6,057 nucleotides of DNA from Bacillota bacterium (GCA_030527065.1 JAUNBO010000110.1:1-6057), one strand, 5' to 3'; numbered from the stretch's first letter, positions 1 through 6,057 are shown. A program made the numbers and translations. The notes: a model not told the origin generated them from the letters alone.

Positions 1-66
1 TAAATTCTTAGCTGGTCCTGCGGAGGCCCGGCAAACCGCCCCCCTGGCGCCCTATGAAATAATAAG
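1..66 (-). repeat. Left copy of a short dispersed (REP/MITE-like) repeat
   Basis: On the minus strand this stretch matches the segment at the other end of the window (5991-6054). The best conserved core is 25 nt (28-52) with one mismatch. Read on the minus strand it is GGGCGCCAGGGGG, then G here versus A in the other copy, then CGGTTTGCCGG. Similarity continues more loosely on both sides: an A/T-rich TTATTT-type flank (53-66) and a matching end that reads TAAATTCT at positions 1-8. It contains no reading frame. The GC-rich core with a hairpin-prone flank resembles REP-like intergenic repeats mobilised by Y1 (IS200-like/RAYT) transposases, but no transposase gene is in the window, so the class is inferred. 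The repeat starts at the very first base, so it may extend beyond the window. Confidence 0.7.
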
Positions 67-105
67 AAAATCTCGCAGATCGCCCCGGAGAACTTCACTT
101 TTCCG

Positions 106-135
106 TTGACAGGGAGGGCCTTATGTGGGTAAAAT
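106..135 (+). promoter_or_regulatory. Predicted sigma-70-type promoter of ileS
   Basis: A perfect -35 hexamer TTGACA (106-111) is followed after 18 bp by TAAAAT (130-135), one mismatch from the -10 consensus. Transcription would start near 141-143, giving an ileS leader of about 120 nt. The promoter lies just inside the left repeat and is not part of it. The call rests on sequence only. Confidence 0.65.
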
Positions 136-155
136 ACTATGGGCGGCGCCATTCC

Positions 156-181
156 GTCCCGGCCCCGGGAAAAGCCGGGAC
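156..181 (+). promoter_or_regulatory. Hairpin in the ileS 5' leader
   Basis: GTCCCGGC (156-163) and GCCGGGAC (174-181) form a perfect 8-bp, mostly G-C stem around a 10-nt loop. It sits about 15 nt after the predicted transcription start. The 3' arm is followed by a weak U-rich stretch (CTTTCCATTT), so it could be a poor attenuator, a stabilising 5' hairpin or a protein-binding site. In many Bacillota ileS is controlled by a T-box leader, but the T-box sequence AGGGTGGNACCGCG and its specifier stem were not found here. Confidence 0.45.
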
Positions 182-263
182 TTTCCATTTAATAGCCTGC
201 CCTTTTGTGAGAGCAAGGGGCCGAATGATTTGAAAACCATCTGCGGAAAGAGAGAAGAGAGCC

Positions 264-3200
264 ATGTTTGAAAAACTGTCAGAAAAGCCCGTTGCGGAAG
301 TCCAGAAGGAACAGGCGGACCTCTGGGACCGGGAAGGCCTGTTGGAGAAGTGCGTCAGCACCAGAGAGGGAAAGCCCTCCTTCCTCTTTTATGAAGGCCC
401 CCCCACTGCCAACGGCAGCCCCGGCATCCATCACGTCATCGCCCGCACCCTGAAGGACTCCGTGTGCCGGTATAAGACCATGCGGGGCTATGCGGTAAGG
501 CGGAAGGCCGGCTGGGACACCCACGGGCTGCCTGTGGAAATAGAGGTGGAAAAGCAGCTGTCCATGTCCGGCAAGCAGGACATAGAGAGCTACGGCATCG
601 CCGCCTTCAACGAGAAGTGCAAGGAATCCGTGTTCAAGTACGAGGCTCAGTGGCGGGAGATGACCCGGCGCATGGGCTATCTCATAGATATGGACGACCC
701 CTACATCACCCTGAACAACGACTACATCCAGTCCTGTTGGTGGATCCTCACGGAGTTTTTCAAGGCGGGCCTCATCTACGAGGGCTATAAGATCCTGCCC
801 TACTGCCCCCGCTGCGGCACGGGGCTGGCTTCCCACGAGGTGGCCCTGGGGTACAAGGAGATAAAGAGCCTGACCCTGGTGGCAAAATTCAAGAAGAAGG
901 ATGCGGAAGAGTATTTCCTCGCCTGGACCACCACCCCCTGGACTCTGGCGGCCAACGTGGCTCTCACCGTGGGCGCAGACATAGATTATCTGAAAGCGGA
1001 GCAGGACGGCGCCGTTTATTACGTGGGAAAAGCGCTGGCGGACAAGGTCCTGGGAGCGGGAAAATACACGGTCCTGGAGGAGCTGAAGGGCCGGGATATG
1101 GAATATTGGGAATACGAGCAGCTGATGCCCTTTGTGAAGGCGGACAAGAAGGCCTTTTACGTCACCGTGGCGGATTACGTTACGGTGGAGGATGGCACGG
1201 GCATCGTCCACACGGCCCCTGCCTTCGGCGAGGACGACTATCAGACCGGCCGGCGTTACGGCCTGCCGGTGGTGAACCCTGTGGACGAGGAAGGCAAGTA
1301 TACGGAGACTCCCTGGGCGGGCCGCTGGGTGATGGAAGAGGGCCTGGATGTGGATATCATCAAATGGCTGGCCGCCGAGGGCAAGCTCTACAGCCGGGAA
1401 AAGATGGAGCACAATTACCCCCATTGCTGGCGCTGCGGCACACCCCTCATCTATTACGCCAAGCCCAGCTGGTACATTGAGATGACCAAGCTCCGGGACC
1501 AGCTGGTGGCCGCCAACAATGAAGTGAACTGGTACCCGGAATATGTGGGCGAAAAGCGCTTCGGGAACTGGCTGGAGGAAGTGAAGGACTGGGCCATTTC
1601 CCGGACCCGGTACTGGGGCACTCCCATCAACATCTGGCGCTGCTCCTGCGGACACCTGGAATCCATAGGCTCCCGGAAGCAGCTGAAGGAAATGGCCATA
1701 GAGGACATTTCCGAGGACATAGAGCTCCACCGTCCCTATGTGGACCAGGTGCACATCAAATGCCCCGTGTGCGGCGAGGAGATGAGCCGCATCCCGGAAG
1801 TGATGGACTGCTGGTTCGACAGCGGCGCCATGCCCTTCGCCCAGCAGCACTACCCCTTCAAGAATGCGGAGCGCTTCGATGAAGAGCTGTTCCCGGCGGA
1901 TTTCATCTGCGAGGGCATAGACCAGACCAGAGGCTGGTTCTATTCCCTGCTGGCCATTTCCACCTTCCTGAGAGGGAAGGCCCCCTATAAAAACGTACTG
2001 GTGAACGATCTCATCCTGGACAAGGACGGGAAGAAGATGTCCAAATCCAAGGGCAACACCGTAAATCCCTTCGATCTTTTCGATAAGTACGGAGCCGACG
2101 CCACCCGCTGGTACCTGCTGTACACCTCTCCCGCCTGGTCCCCCACCCGCTTCGACGAGGACGGGCTGGTGGAGATCGTCAGCAAGTTTTTCGGCACACT
2201 GCGGAACGTATACAATTTCTTCGTCCTCTACTCCAACACCGACGGCATAGACCCCCGGGAATTTTCCGTGGACTATGCGAAACGGCCGGAACTGGACCGC
2301 TGGGTCCTGTCCAAATACAACAGCCTGATCCGGGACGTGGTGGAGGAGATGGAGCGCTACGACCATATGAAGGCCGTGCGCCTCATTCAGGAATTCGTCA
2401 ACGAGGACCTGTCCAACTGGTACATCCGCCGGGCCCGGCGGCGCTTCTGGGGAGAAGAACTGACGGAGGACAAGCAGTCCGTCTATCAGACCACCTATGA
2501 GATACTGGTGGGAGTGGCCCGGCTTGCGGCTCCCTTTGCGCCTTTCCTCACCGACGAGATGTACACCAAGCTCACGGGAGACGGGTCCGTCCACCTGGCT
2601 TACTATCCGGAGGCGGACGAAAGTCTCATAGACGCCGCTGTGGAAGAGCGCATGGACCTGGTGCGGGATATCGTCAGCCTGGGCCGGGGCGCCAGGGAGA
2701 AGGAGCGCATAAAGGTGCGCCAGCCCCTGCAGGAGATCCTTGTGGACGGCAAGTACGAGGCCCTCATCGGGGACCTGACGGAGCTGATGAAGGAAGAACT
2801 GAATGTAAAAGAAGTGGTCTTTGAAAAGAAGCTGGACGCCTTTATGGATTACCGGCTGAAGCCCAATTTCAAGGCGGCGGGGCCGGCGCTGGGCGCTAAG
2901 GTGAAGCTCTTCGGGGCGGCTCTGGCCAAGGCGGAGCCCGGGGCGCTGGTAGCGGCCATGGAAAAGGACGGCTTTGCCATGGTGGAAATGGACGGGGAGG
3001 CCGTAAGGGTGGACGCAGAGCTGGTGGAGGTGCAGATAAATGCAAGAGAAGGCTTCACCGTGGCCATGGAGAACAACCTCTTTGTGGTGCTGGATACCAC
3101 CATCACTCCGGAGCTGGTCTCCGAGGGCCTCTGCCGGGAGATGATCTCCAAGGTGCAGCAGCTGCGGAAGCAGAAGGACTTTGAGATGATGGACAACATC

Positions 3201-3362
3201 CGCATCTATTACACCGCCGGCGAGGCGGTGAAGGAGGCCCTGGAAAAGCACGGCGCCTATATCATGAAGGAGACTCTGGCCACGGCCCTGGTGGAGAAGG
3301 AAGGCCTTCCGGAATTTGACCTCAACGGCCACAAGACCGGCATAGACGTGGAGAGAATTTAG
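264..3362 (+). CDS. ileS: Isoleucyl-tRNA synthetase, type 2, with GxHH signature
   Basis: This cytoplasmic class I enzyme activates isoleucine with ATP and charges tRNA-Ile; the 1032-residue length fits the family. The class I signature region (PP-x-ANG, residues 46-57) reads GIHH at 54-57 instead of HIGH. KMSKS is intact at 591-595. The CP1 editing domain, which hydrolyses mischarged Val-tRNA, shows WTTTPWTL (221-228) and TGIVHTAP...GEDD (312-325); D325 aligns with the universal editing aspartate. Two four-cysteine sets, C181/C184 with C388/C391 and C460/C462 with C500/C503, are likely zinc sites. CWFDSG lies at 516-521. The anticodon-binding domain (about 675-830, including NWYIRRARRRFWG) is followed by a C-terminal extension (about 850-1032) typical of type 2 enzymes, without the type 1 C-terminal zinc finger. 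The ATG at 264 follows a purine-rich stretch (GAAAGAGAGAAGAGAG), an acceptable but not perfect ribosome binding site. The gene has its own promoter and leader. Confidence 0.97.
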   Translation: MFEKLSEKPVAEVQKEQADLWDREGLLEKCVSTREGKPSFLFYEGPPTANGSPGIHHVIARTLKDSVCRYKTMRGYAVRRKAGWDTHGLPVEIEVEKQLSMSGKQDIESYGIAAFNEKCKESVFKYEAQWREMTRRMGYLIDMDDPYITLNNDYIQSCWWILTEFFKAGLIYEGYKILPYCPRCGTGLASHEVALGYKEIKSLTLVAKFKKKDAEEYFLAWTTTPWTLAANVALTVGADIDYLKAEQDGAVYYVGKALADKVLGAGKYTVLEELKGRDMEYWEYEQLMPFVKADKKAFYVTVADYVTVEDGTGIVHTAPAFGEDDYQTGRRYGLPVVNPVDEEGKYTETPWAGRWVMEEGLDVDIIKWLAAEGKLYSREKMEHNYPHCWRCGTPLIYYAKPSWYIEMTKLRDQLVAANNEVNWYPEYVGEKRFGNWLEEVKDWAISRTRYWGTPINIWRCSCGHLESIGSRKQLKEMAIEDISEDIELHRPYVDQVHIKCPVCGEEMSRIPEVMDCWFDSGAMPFAQQHYPFKNAERFDEELFPADFICEGIDQTRGWFYSLLAISTFLRGKAPYKNVLVNDLILDKDGKKMSKSKGNTVNPFDLFDKYGADATRWYLLYTSPAWSPTRFDEDGLVEIVSKFFGTLRNVYNFFVLYSNTDGIDPREFSVDYAKRPELDRWVLSKYNSLIRDVVEEMERYDHMKAVRLIQEFVNEDLSNWYIRRARRRFWGEELTEDKQSVYQTTYEILVGVARLAAPFAPFLTDEMYTKLTGDGSVHLAYYPEADESLIDAAVEERMDLVRDIVSLGRGAREKERIKVRQPLQEILVDGKYEALIGDLTELMKEELNVKEVVFEKKLDAFMDYRLKPNFKAAGPALGAKVKLFGAALAKAEPGALVAAMEKDGFAMVEMDGEAVRVDAELVEVQINAREGFTVAMENNLFVVLDTTITPELVSEGLCREMISKVQQLRKQKDFEMMDNIRIYYTAGEAVKEALEKHGAYIMKETLATALVEKEGLPEFDLNGHKTGIDVERI

Positions 3363-3425
3363 ACTGCCGCAAGATTTTTACCTTCCGCCGGCAGGGCTCA
3401 GCTGCTCTTGTCAGCGGGAGGCGGC

Positions 3426-3467
3426 GCAGGGCATGGGGGTTCCGTTTCCGGTCCCTTCATGCCTTGC
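3426..3467 (+). promoter_or_regulatory. Strong hairpin between ileS and the ptb-like gene
   Basis: GCAGGGCATG (3426-3435) pairs with CATGCCTTGC (3458-3467) as ten pairs including one G-U. GGGG (3436-3439) can then pair with CCTT (3454-3457), making a stem of about 14 bp with a 14-nt loop. It ends ten bases before the ribosome binding site of the next gene. There is no run of T after it (the sequence continues CTTATATAT), so it is a poor intrinsic terminator. A 3' mRNA-stabilising structure for ileS or a 5' leader structure for ptb are equally likely. No convincing separate promoter was seen in 3363-3490, so ptb may be read through from ileS. Confidence 0.45.
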
Positions 3468-3476
3468 CTTATATAT

Positions 3477-3486
3477 GGGAGGGAAG
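3477..3486 (+). promoter_or_regulatory. Ribosome binding site that fixes the ptb start
   Basis: GGGAGGGAAG contains GGAGG (3478-3482), 8 bases before the ATG at 3491. An in-frame TTG at 3464 would add nine residues but lies inside the hairpin's 3' arm and has no Shine-Dalgarno sequence, so ATG 3491 is preferred. Confidence 0.8.
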
Positions 3487-3490
3487 CTTT

Positions 3491-4420
3491 ATGTACCGGA
3501 CCCTGAACCAGATCGCAGAGGAGGCCATGAGAACGCCGGCAGGCCGCCGGGTGGTGGTGGCGGGAGGCCAGGAGCCTCACGTGCTGGAGGCCGTGGAAGA
3601 GGCCCGGCGGGCCGGCTTGGTGAAAGCGCCCCTGCTGGTGGGAGACCGGGAGAAAATGGCCCGGGCCCTGACGGAAGCGCAGCTGCCGGAGAAAGAGTAC
3701 CGGCTCTTTCCCGTGGAGGACGATGTGGCCTGCGGCTGGCGGGCGGTGGAGCTGGTGCAGGCGGGAGAGGCGGACTTCATCATGAAGGGCCTCATCAACA
3801 CCCAGGAGCTGCTGCGGCCGGTGGTGAATCAGGAGAAGGGCCTTTATACAGGCCGTTTTATTTCCCATGTGGCCCTGGATGAGATCCCGCCTCTGGGAGA
3901 CTCCCCCCGCCGGCTCATCGTAGTGACTGATGCGGGAATGCACCCCTATCCGGACCTGGAAGAGAAGCGGGGCATCCTGGGAAATGCAGTGGAGCTGCTG
4001 CGGAGGCTGGGCTGGGAACGGCCCTCCGCCGCTTTTCTTTGCGGGGCGGAGCTGGTGGCGCCTAAGATCCCGGAGACCGTGGAGGCCGACGCCCTGGCCG
4101 CTCTTTGCCGGTCGGGAGAGATCCCTCATTGTGACGGCGTGGGCCCCATTTCCTTCGACCTGGCCATGAGCAGGGAGATCGCCGCCATCAAGGGTTATCC
4201 CTGCCCTTACAGCGGCGCCTTCGATATCCTTCTTGCTCCCAATATGGCCGCCGGGAACCTGATGCAGAAGGCCATGCTCCTGATGGGGGGCGCAAAGATG
4301 GCGGGACTGCTTCTGGGGGCCCGGGTCCCGGTGGTCCTCACCTCCCGGGGCTCCTCCGCCGAAGAAAAGTTCGCCTCTCTGGCCATTGCGGTAAAAATGC
4401 TGGAGGGAGAAGGGTGGTAA
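3491..4420 (+). CDS. ptb: Phosphate butyryltransferase-family protein (acyl-CoA:phosphate acyltransferase)
   Basis: The family transfers an acyl group between CoA and phosphate (butanoyl-CoA + Pi to butanoyl phosphate + CoA), the step before butyrate kinase makes ATP. The 309 residues match the usual length of about 300 for phosphotransbutyrylases of the PTA/PTB family. Family blocks run in order: APLLVGDREK (46-55); ADFIMKGLINTQELLRPVV (94-112) with the conserved MKG; DAGMHPYPDLEEKRGI (147-162), the counterpart of the usual DGGxNxYPDLxxKxxI; CGAELVAPKIPETVEA (184-199); GPISFDLAMS (218-227); FDILLAPNMAAGN (244-256); and VPVVLTSRGSSAEEK (279-293). The start is fixed by GGAGG at 3478-3482. It follows ileS on the same strand with 128 bp between them. 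No kinase gene (buk) is adjacent. Acyl-chain specificity cannot be read from sequence: a branched-chain acyl or acetyl substrate is possible. Like ileS it avoids TTA, CTA and TCA codons over most of its length, so it looks native. Confidence 0.85.
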   Translation: MYRTLNQIAEEAMRTPAGRRVVVAGGQEPHVLEAVEEARRAGLVKAPLLVGDREKMARALTEAQLPEKEYRLFPVEDDVACGWRAVELVQAGEADFIMKGLINTQELLRPVVNQEKGLYTGRFISHVALDEIPPLGDSPRRLIVVTDAGMHPYPDLEEKRGILGNAVELLRRLGWERPSAAFLCGAELVAPKIPETVEADALAALCRSGEIPHCDGVGPISFDLAMSREIAAIKGYPCPYSGAFDILLAPNMAAGNLMQKAMLLMGGAKMAGLLLGARVPVVLTSRGSSAEEKFASLAIAVKMLEGEGW

Positions 4421-4459
4421 CGGCAGAGGACAGGCAGAAGGGGAAAACGAAACGGCTCC

Positions 4460-5863
4460 CTATTTGTTCGCCAGCTCAAAGAGCTCCCGCTTGGAATGGA
4501 GATCCAGCTTTGCGTAGAGATTCTTCCGATAGCTCTTCTGCGTATTCAGCGTAATGTTCATTTCTTTTGCGATGGCGGATTCCGTGTATCCCCGCAAAAT
4601 CAGATCGGCCAGGATCCGCTCCTGCTCCGACAGGGCCCCGAAGGGGCTCTCTTTTTTTTCATCCCCGGCAGATGGGGTCTCGTCTGCCTTTTTTGACTGG
4701 GCCCACGCATGGGTGAAATAGGGCTCAAGCAGATAACAGCAAAGCATCATCAGGGCGGCGAGAATCGCATACAGCCCGTAGAGCAAAGGAGGGTCGTTCC
4801 GCAGAGCTTCCAGCAGGCCGGAATGTATCAATGCAAGGAGCAGGCCCTGTGCCGCCCCCATCGCTCCGATGAAACGGGTGGGATAAAAGTGGAAGGCCAC
4901 GGCGCAGAAGAAGATCCAGAAGTTCGCCAGCGCCGCCACAAAGCCCAGTAAGATACAGGCGAAGGGACCGGTCTGGGGGATCTGCGGGGAAAATGCGGCA
5001 AGAATGAATCCCACAACGGCAAGCATGAAATATGTGCCGAATATTTTAAGGGAATAGCCGCCCCGGCGCTTTTTCAGATAGCCTGCAAGCAGGGCAAACG
5101 CCCCTCCCGAAAGGTAGAAAATGCTGACTCCATGGGGAAGGCTCTCTGAAAAAGAGGAGGCAAGACAGAGCAGCAGGGTGGAAAAGGCATTGAGCATCCA
5201 GGTCCCCCAAAACAAGATCCCGGGCATTTTCACCCGGTGATCAGCGCCGGCATAGGGCGTCCGGATCTTAGCGGGGATGAGAAAATGGAACAGCGAAAGG
5301 GCTGCGATCATAACGAGTGAGAGGGAGGTGAACGCCGTAAAGCCGACGGGGAAAAGGTCGTTTTGCAGTGCGGCGATCAAAACGCCGCCTGCGGCCAGGC
5401 CGATGATGGCGTCCCGCCAGGTCGTGTCCACCGTAAACAGATGAGAGGCAAGGGAGGCCATGGTGCCGATGGAAAAGGTGCAGCAGAAGATTTCTATGTA
5501 AAAAAGAATCGTCAGGACCTCCGGCGAAAAGGGGAAAAGCGTCAGAGCGGCGGCCGCAAACGCAGCGGGGAGGACGGCTCTTTCCGCATAGACTGTCTTT
5601 CGTGGGAAGAGGCAGATGAAGGCAATGGAAACGAGGTAGCCGGCGCCGATGATCAGCAGGACCTCTTTTCCTGCCAGGGGGAAGGGCGTTCCGCCGAACA
5701 GGGACATGGTGGTGCCGGCGTAAAACAGCACGCCCAGCTGCCACACGATAAAGCACGCCGTGAACATCCACAGGAACGGACTTCTGACCCTTATCTGAAA
5801 CCCCTGTTCTTCATAGATTGGAAGCTTTCTGCGCAAGCCCCCTGCAGACATTCTGCCCGTCAT
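4460..5863 (-). CDS. Membrane-embedded LuxR-family transcriptional regulator (about 12 TM segments + C-terminal HTH)
   Basis: The 467-residue protein has a short cytoplasmic start (1-29), then about twelve hydrophobic segments (near 30-50, 66-86, 95-112, 115-140, 153-168, 175-197, 216-238, 246-263, 273-292, 301-325, 332-352 and 361-381). A charged linker (385-408) leads to a LuxR/GerE helix-turn-helix (411-467). The HTH keeps the family pattern: LSEQER (411-416), RGYTESAIAKEM (424-435), then NTQKSYRKNLYAKLDLHSK. No receiver or autoinducer-binding domain is present, so the membrane part, which looks like a transporter fold, is probably the sensor. It would regulate genes from the membrane; ligand and targets are unknown. 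An upstream in-frame ATG at 5956 would add 31 residues but overlaps the predicted promoter, so ATG 5863 (after GGTGGTGAAG) is chosen; 5851 is another option. Unlike its neighbours it uses TCA codons and is somewhat more A/T-rich by eye. It converges on the ptb-like gene. Confidence 0.85.
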   Translation of the reverse strand: MTGRMSAGGLRRKLPIYEEQGFQIRVRSPFLWMFTACFIVWQLGVLFYAGTTMSLFGGTPFPLAGKEVLLIIGAGYLVSIAFICLFPRKTVYAERAVLPAAFAAAALTLFPFSPEVLTILFYIEIFCCTFSIGTMASLASHLFTVDTTWRDAIIGLAAGGVLIAALQNDLFPVGFTAFTSLSLVMIAALSLFHFLIPAKIRTPYAGADHRVKMPGILFWGTWMLNAFSTLLLCLASSFSESLPHGVSIFYLSGGAFALLAGYLKKRRGGYSLKIFGTYFMLAVVGFILAAFSPQIPQTGPFACILLGFVAALANFWIFFCAVAFHFYPTRFIGAMGAAQGLLLALIHSGLLEALRNDPPLLYGLYAILAALMMLCCYLLEPYFTHAWAQSKKADETPSAGDEKKESPFGALSEQERILADLILRGYTESAIAKEMNITLNTQKSYRKNLYAKLDLHSKRELFELANK

Positions 5864-5883
5864 CTTCACCACCGCCGCAAGAC

Positions 5884-5923
5884 CCTTCAACTGACAGGAG
5901 CACATGTCCGTGTCAACTGAAGG
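5884..5923. promoter_or_regulatory. Operator-like interrupted inverted repeat at the regulator's start site
   Basis: CCTTCAACTGACA (5884-5896) and TGTCAACTGAAGG (5911-5923) are inverted repeats matching at 11 of 13 positions, with a 14-bp centre. The two mismatches fall in the middle of each arm, because each arm holds the same direct 8-mer TCAACTGA (5887-5894 and 5913-5920), itself a near-palindrome TCA-N2-TGA. The two 8-mers are 26 bp apart, about 2.5 helical turns. One arm abuts the -10 box and covers the expected transcription start near 5918, so a bound protein could block initiation. Because the transcript would start within one arm, a DNA site is more likely than an RNA hairpin. Autoregulation by the LuxR protein is inferred. 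Confidence 0.5.
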
Positions 5924-5924
5924 T

Positions 5925-5953
5925 ATTATGACACATCCCATCAACAGGGTCAA
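5925..5953 (-). promoter_or_regulatory. Predicted sigma-70-type promoter of the membrane LuxR regulator
   Basis: On the minus strand TTGACC (5953-5948) is followed after exactly 17 bp by CATAAT (5930-5925), with an extended -10 TG-T just before it. Transcription would start near 5918, giving a leader of about 55 nt to the ATG at 5863. TCAACA occurs twice on the plus strand here (5941-5946 and 5950-5955), the second copy overlapping the -35 box. Confidence 0.65.
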
Positions 5954-5990
5954 CACATTTCCAAAGGGACCGGGCCTTGCTTCCTCTTCA

Positions 5991-6054
5991 GTTATTTTTC
6001 ACAGGGGCGCCAGGGGGACGGTTTGCCGGTCTGTCCTCGTCCCAGAGAATTTTA
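5991..6054 (+). repeat. Right copy of the short dispersed (REP/MITE-like) repeat
   Basis: This copy is the inverse of the one at 1-66. Its conserved core is 6005-6029, 24 of 25 bases matching, with A at 6018 where the left copy has G. The A/T-rich TTATTTTTC flank precedes it and AATTTTA (6048-6054) follows, mirroring the other copy. Within it GGGACG (6015-6020) can pair with CGTCCC (6038-6043), a 6-bp stem with a 17-nt loop; this stem is not clearly kept in the left copy, which can instead form GCGG/CCGC. The repeat lies upstream of the regulator promoter and holds no reading frame. Confidence 0.7.
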
Positions 6055-6057
6055 CGG

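Noticed and set aside
279..3332. A 1017-codon open frame antisense to ileS
   Set aside because: It is in exact register with ileS codons and is open only because ileS avoids TTA, CTA and TCA. The ileS protein has all its family motifs, while the antisense product resembles nothing I recognise.
3364..3394. CTGCCG / CGGCAG stem after ileS as a terminator
   Set aside because: The stem is only 6 bp with a 19-nt loop, and the T-run is inside the loop instead of after the stem.
3398..4129. A 243-codon open frame antisense to the ptb-like gene
   Set aside because: Same in-register shadow effect, with no family motif or ribosome binding site.
4411..4424. AGGGTGGTAACGGC, close to the T-box consensus AGGGTGGNACCGCG
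   Set aside because: It spans the ptb stop codon (Gly-Trp-stop), departs from the consensus in its second half, and has no plus-strand gene downstream; the next gene is on the other strand.
4421..4459. Bidirectional terminator between the convergent genes
   Set aside because: Only a GGGA/TCCC pairing is available in the 39-bp gap, with no good stem followed by a T-tract on either strand.
5363..5920. 185-codon plus-strand frame opposite the regulator
   Set aside because: It is an in-register antisense shadow, with low-complexity charged sequence and no recognisable domain.
5864..5956. N-terminal extension of the regulator starting at 5956
   Set aside because: The extra 31 codons overlap the predicted -35 and -10 boxes and the operator-like repeat, and the ATG has no Shine-Dalgarno sequence.

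Overview
The window holds three full-length protein-coding genes on GC-rich DNA. A plus-strand isoleucyl-tRNA synthetase gene (ileS, 264-3362) is followed by a plus-strand phosphate butyryltransferase-family gene (ptb-like, 3491-4420). A minus-strand gene (4460-5863) faces them and encodes a polytopic membrane protein with a C-terminal LuxR-type DNA-binding domain. Both outer edges carry the same short repeat in inverted orientation (about 1-66 and 5991-6054).

Organism: the phosphotransbutyrylase-type enzyme, the type 2 IleRS, GGAGG-like ribosome binding sites and high GC suggest an anaerobic bacterium, perhaps a GC-rich Bacillota (Clostridia or Negativicutes) or a Synergistota. Fairly frequent ATA codons beside almost no TTA, CTA or TCA argue somewhat against a high-GC actinobacterium, although multi-membrane LuxR regulators are abundant in Coriobacteriia. 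No rRNA or other decisive marker is present, so this stays an inference.

Layout: 1-263 holds the left repeat, a sigma-70-like promoter (TTGACA at 106-111, TAAAAT at 130-135) and a leader of roughly 120 nt with a perfect 8-bp hairpin. No T-box element was recognised there. Between ileS and ptb (3363-3490) lies a 14-bp imperfect hairpin just before the ptb ribosome binding site. The ptb-like and regulator genes converge with only 39 bp between their stop codons and no clear terminator. Upstream of the regulator (5864-6057) are a good promoter (TTGACC, 17-bp spacer, extended CATAAT), an operator-like inverted repeat over the expected transcription start, and the right-hand repeat.

Working together: ileS is housekeeping. 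The ptb-like enzyme would interconvert an acyl-CoA and an acyl phosphate, but no butyrate kinase gene is visible, so its partner lies elsewhere or outside the window. The regulator may sense a small molecule through its membrane part and probably regulates itself; a link to the ptb-like gene is only positional. The most notable points are the altered class I signature of IleRS (GIHH instead of HIGH, known from mupirocin-hyper-resistant type 2 enzymes), the operator-like repeat, and the matching inverted repeats at the two window ends. I found no CRISPR array, toxin-antitoxin pair, transposase or phage gene, and nothing I would call a wholly new system.
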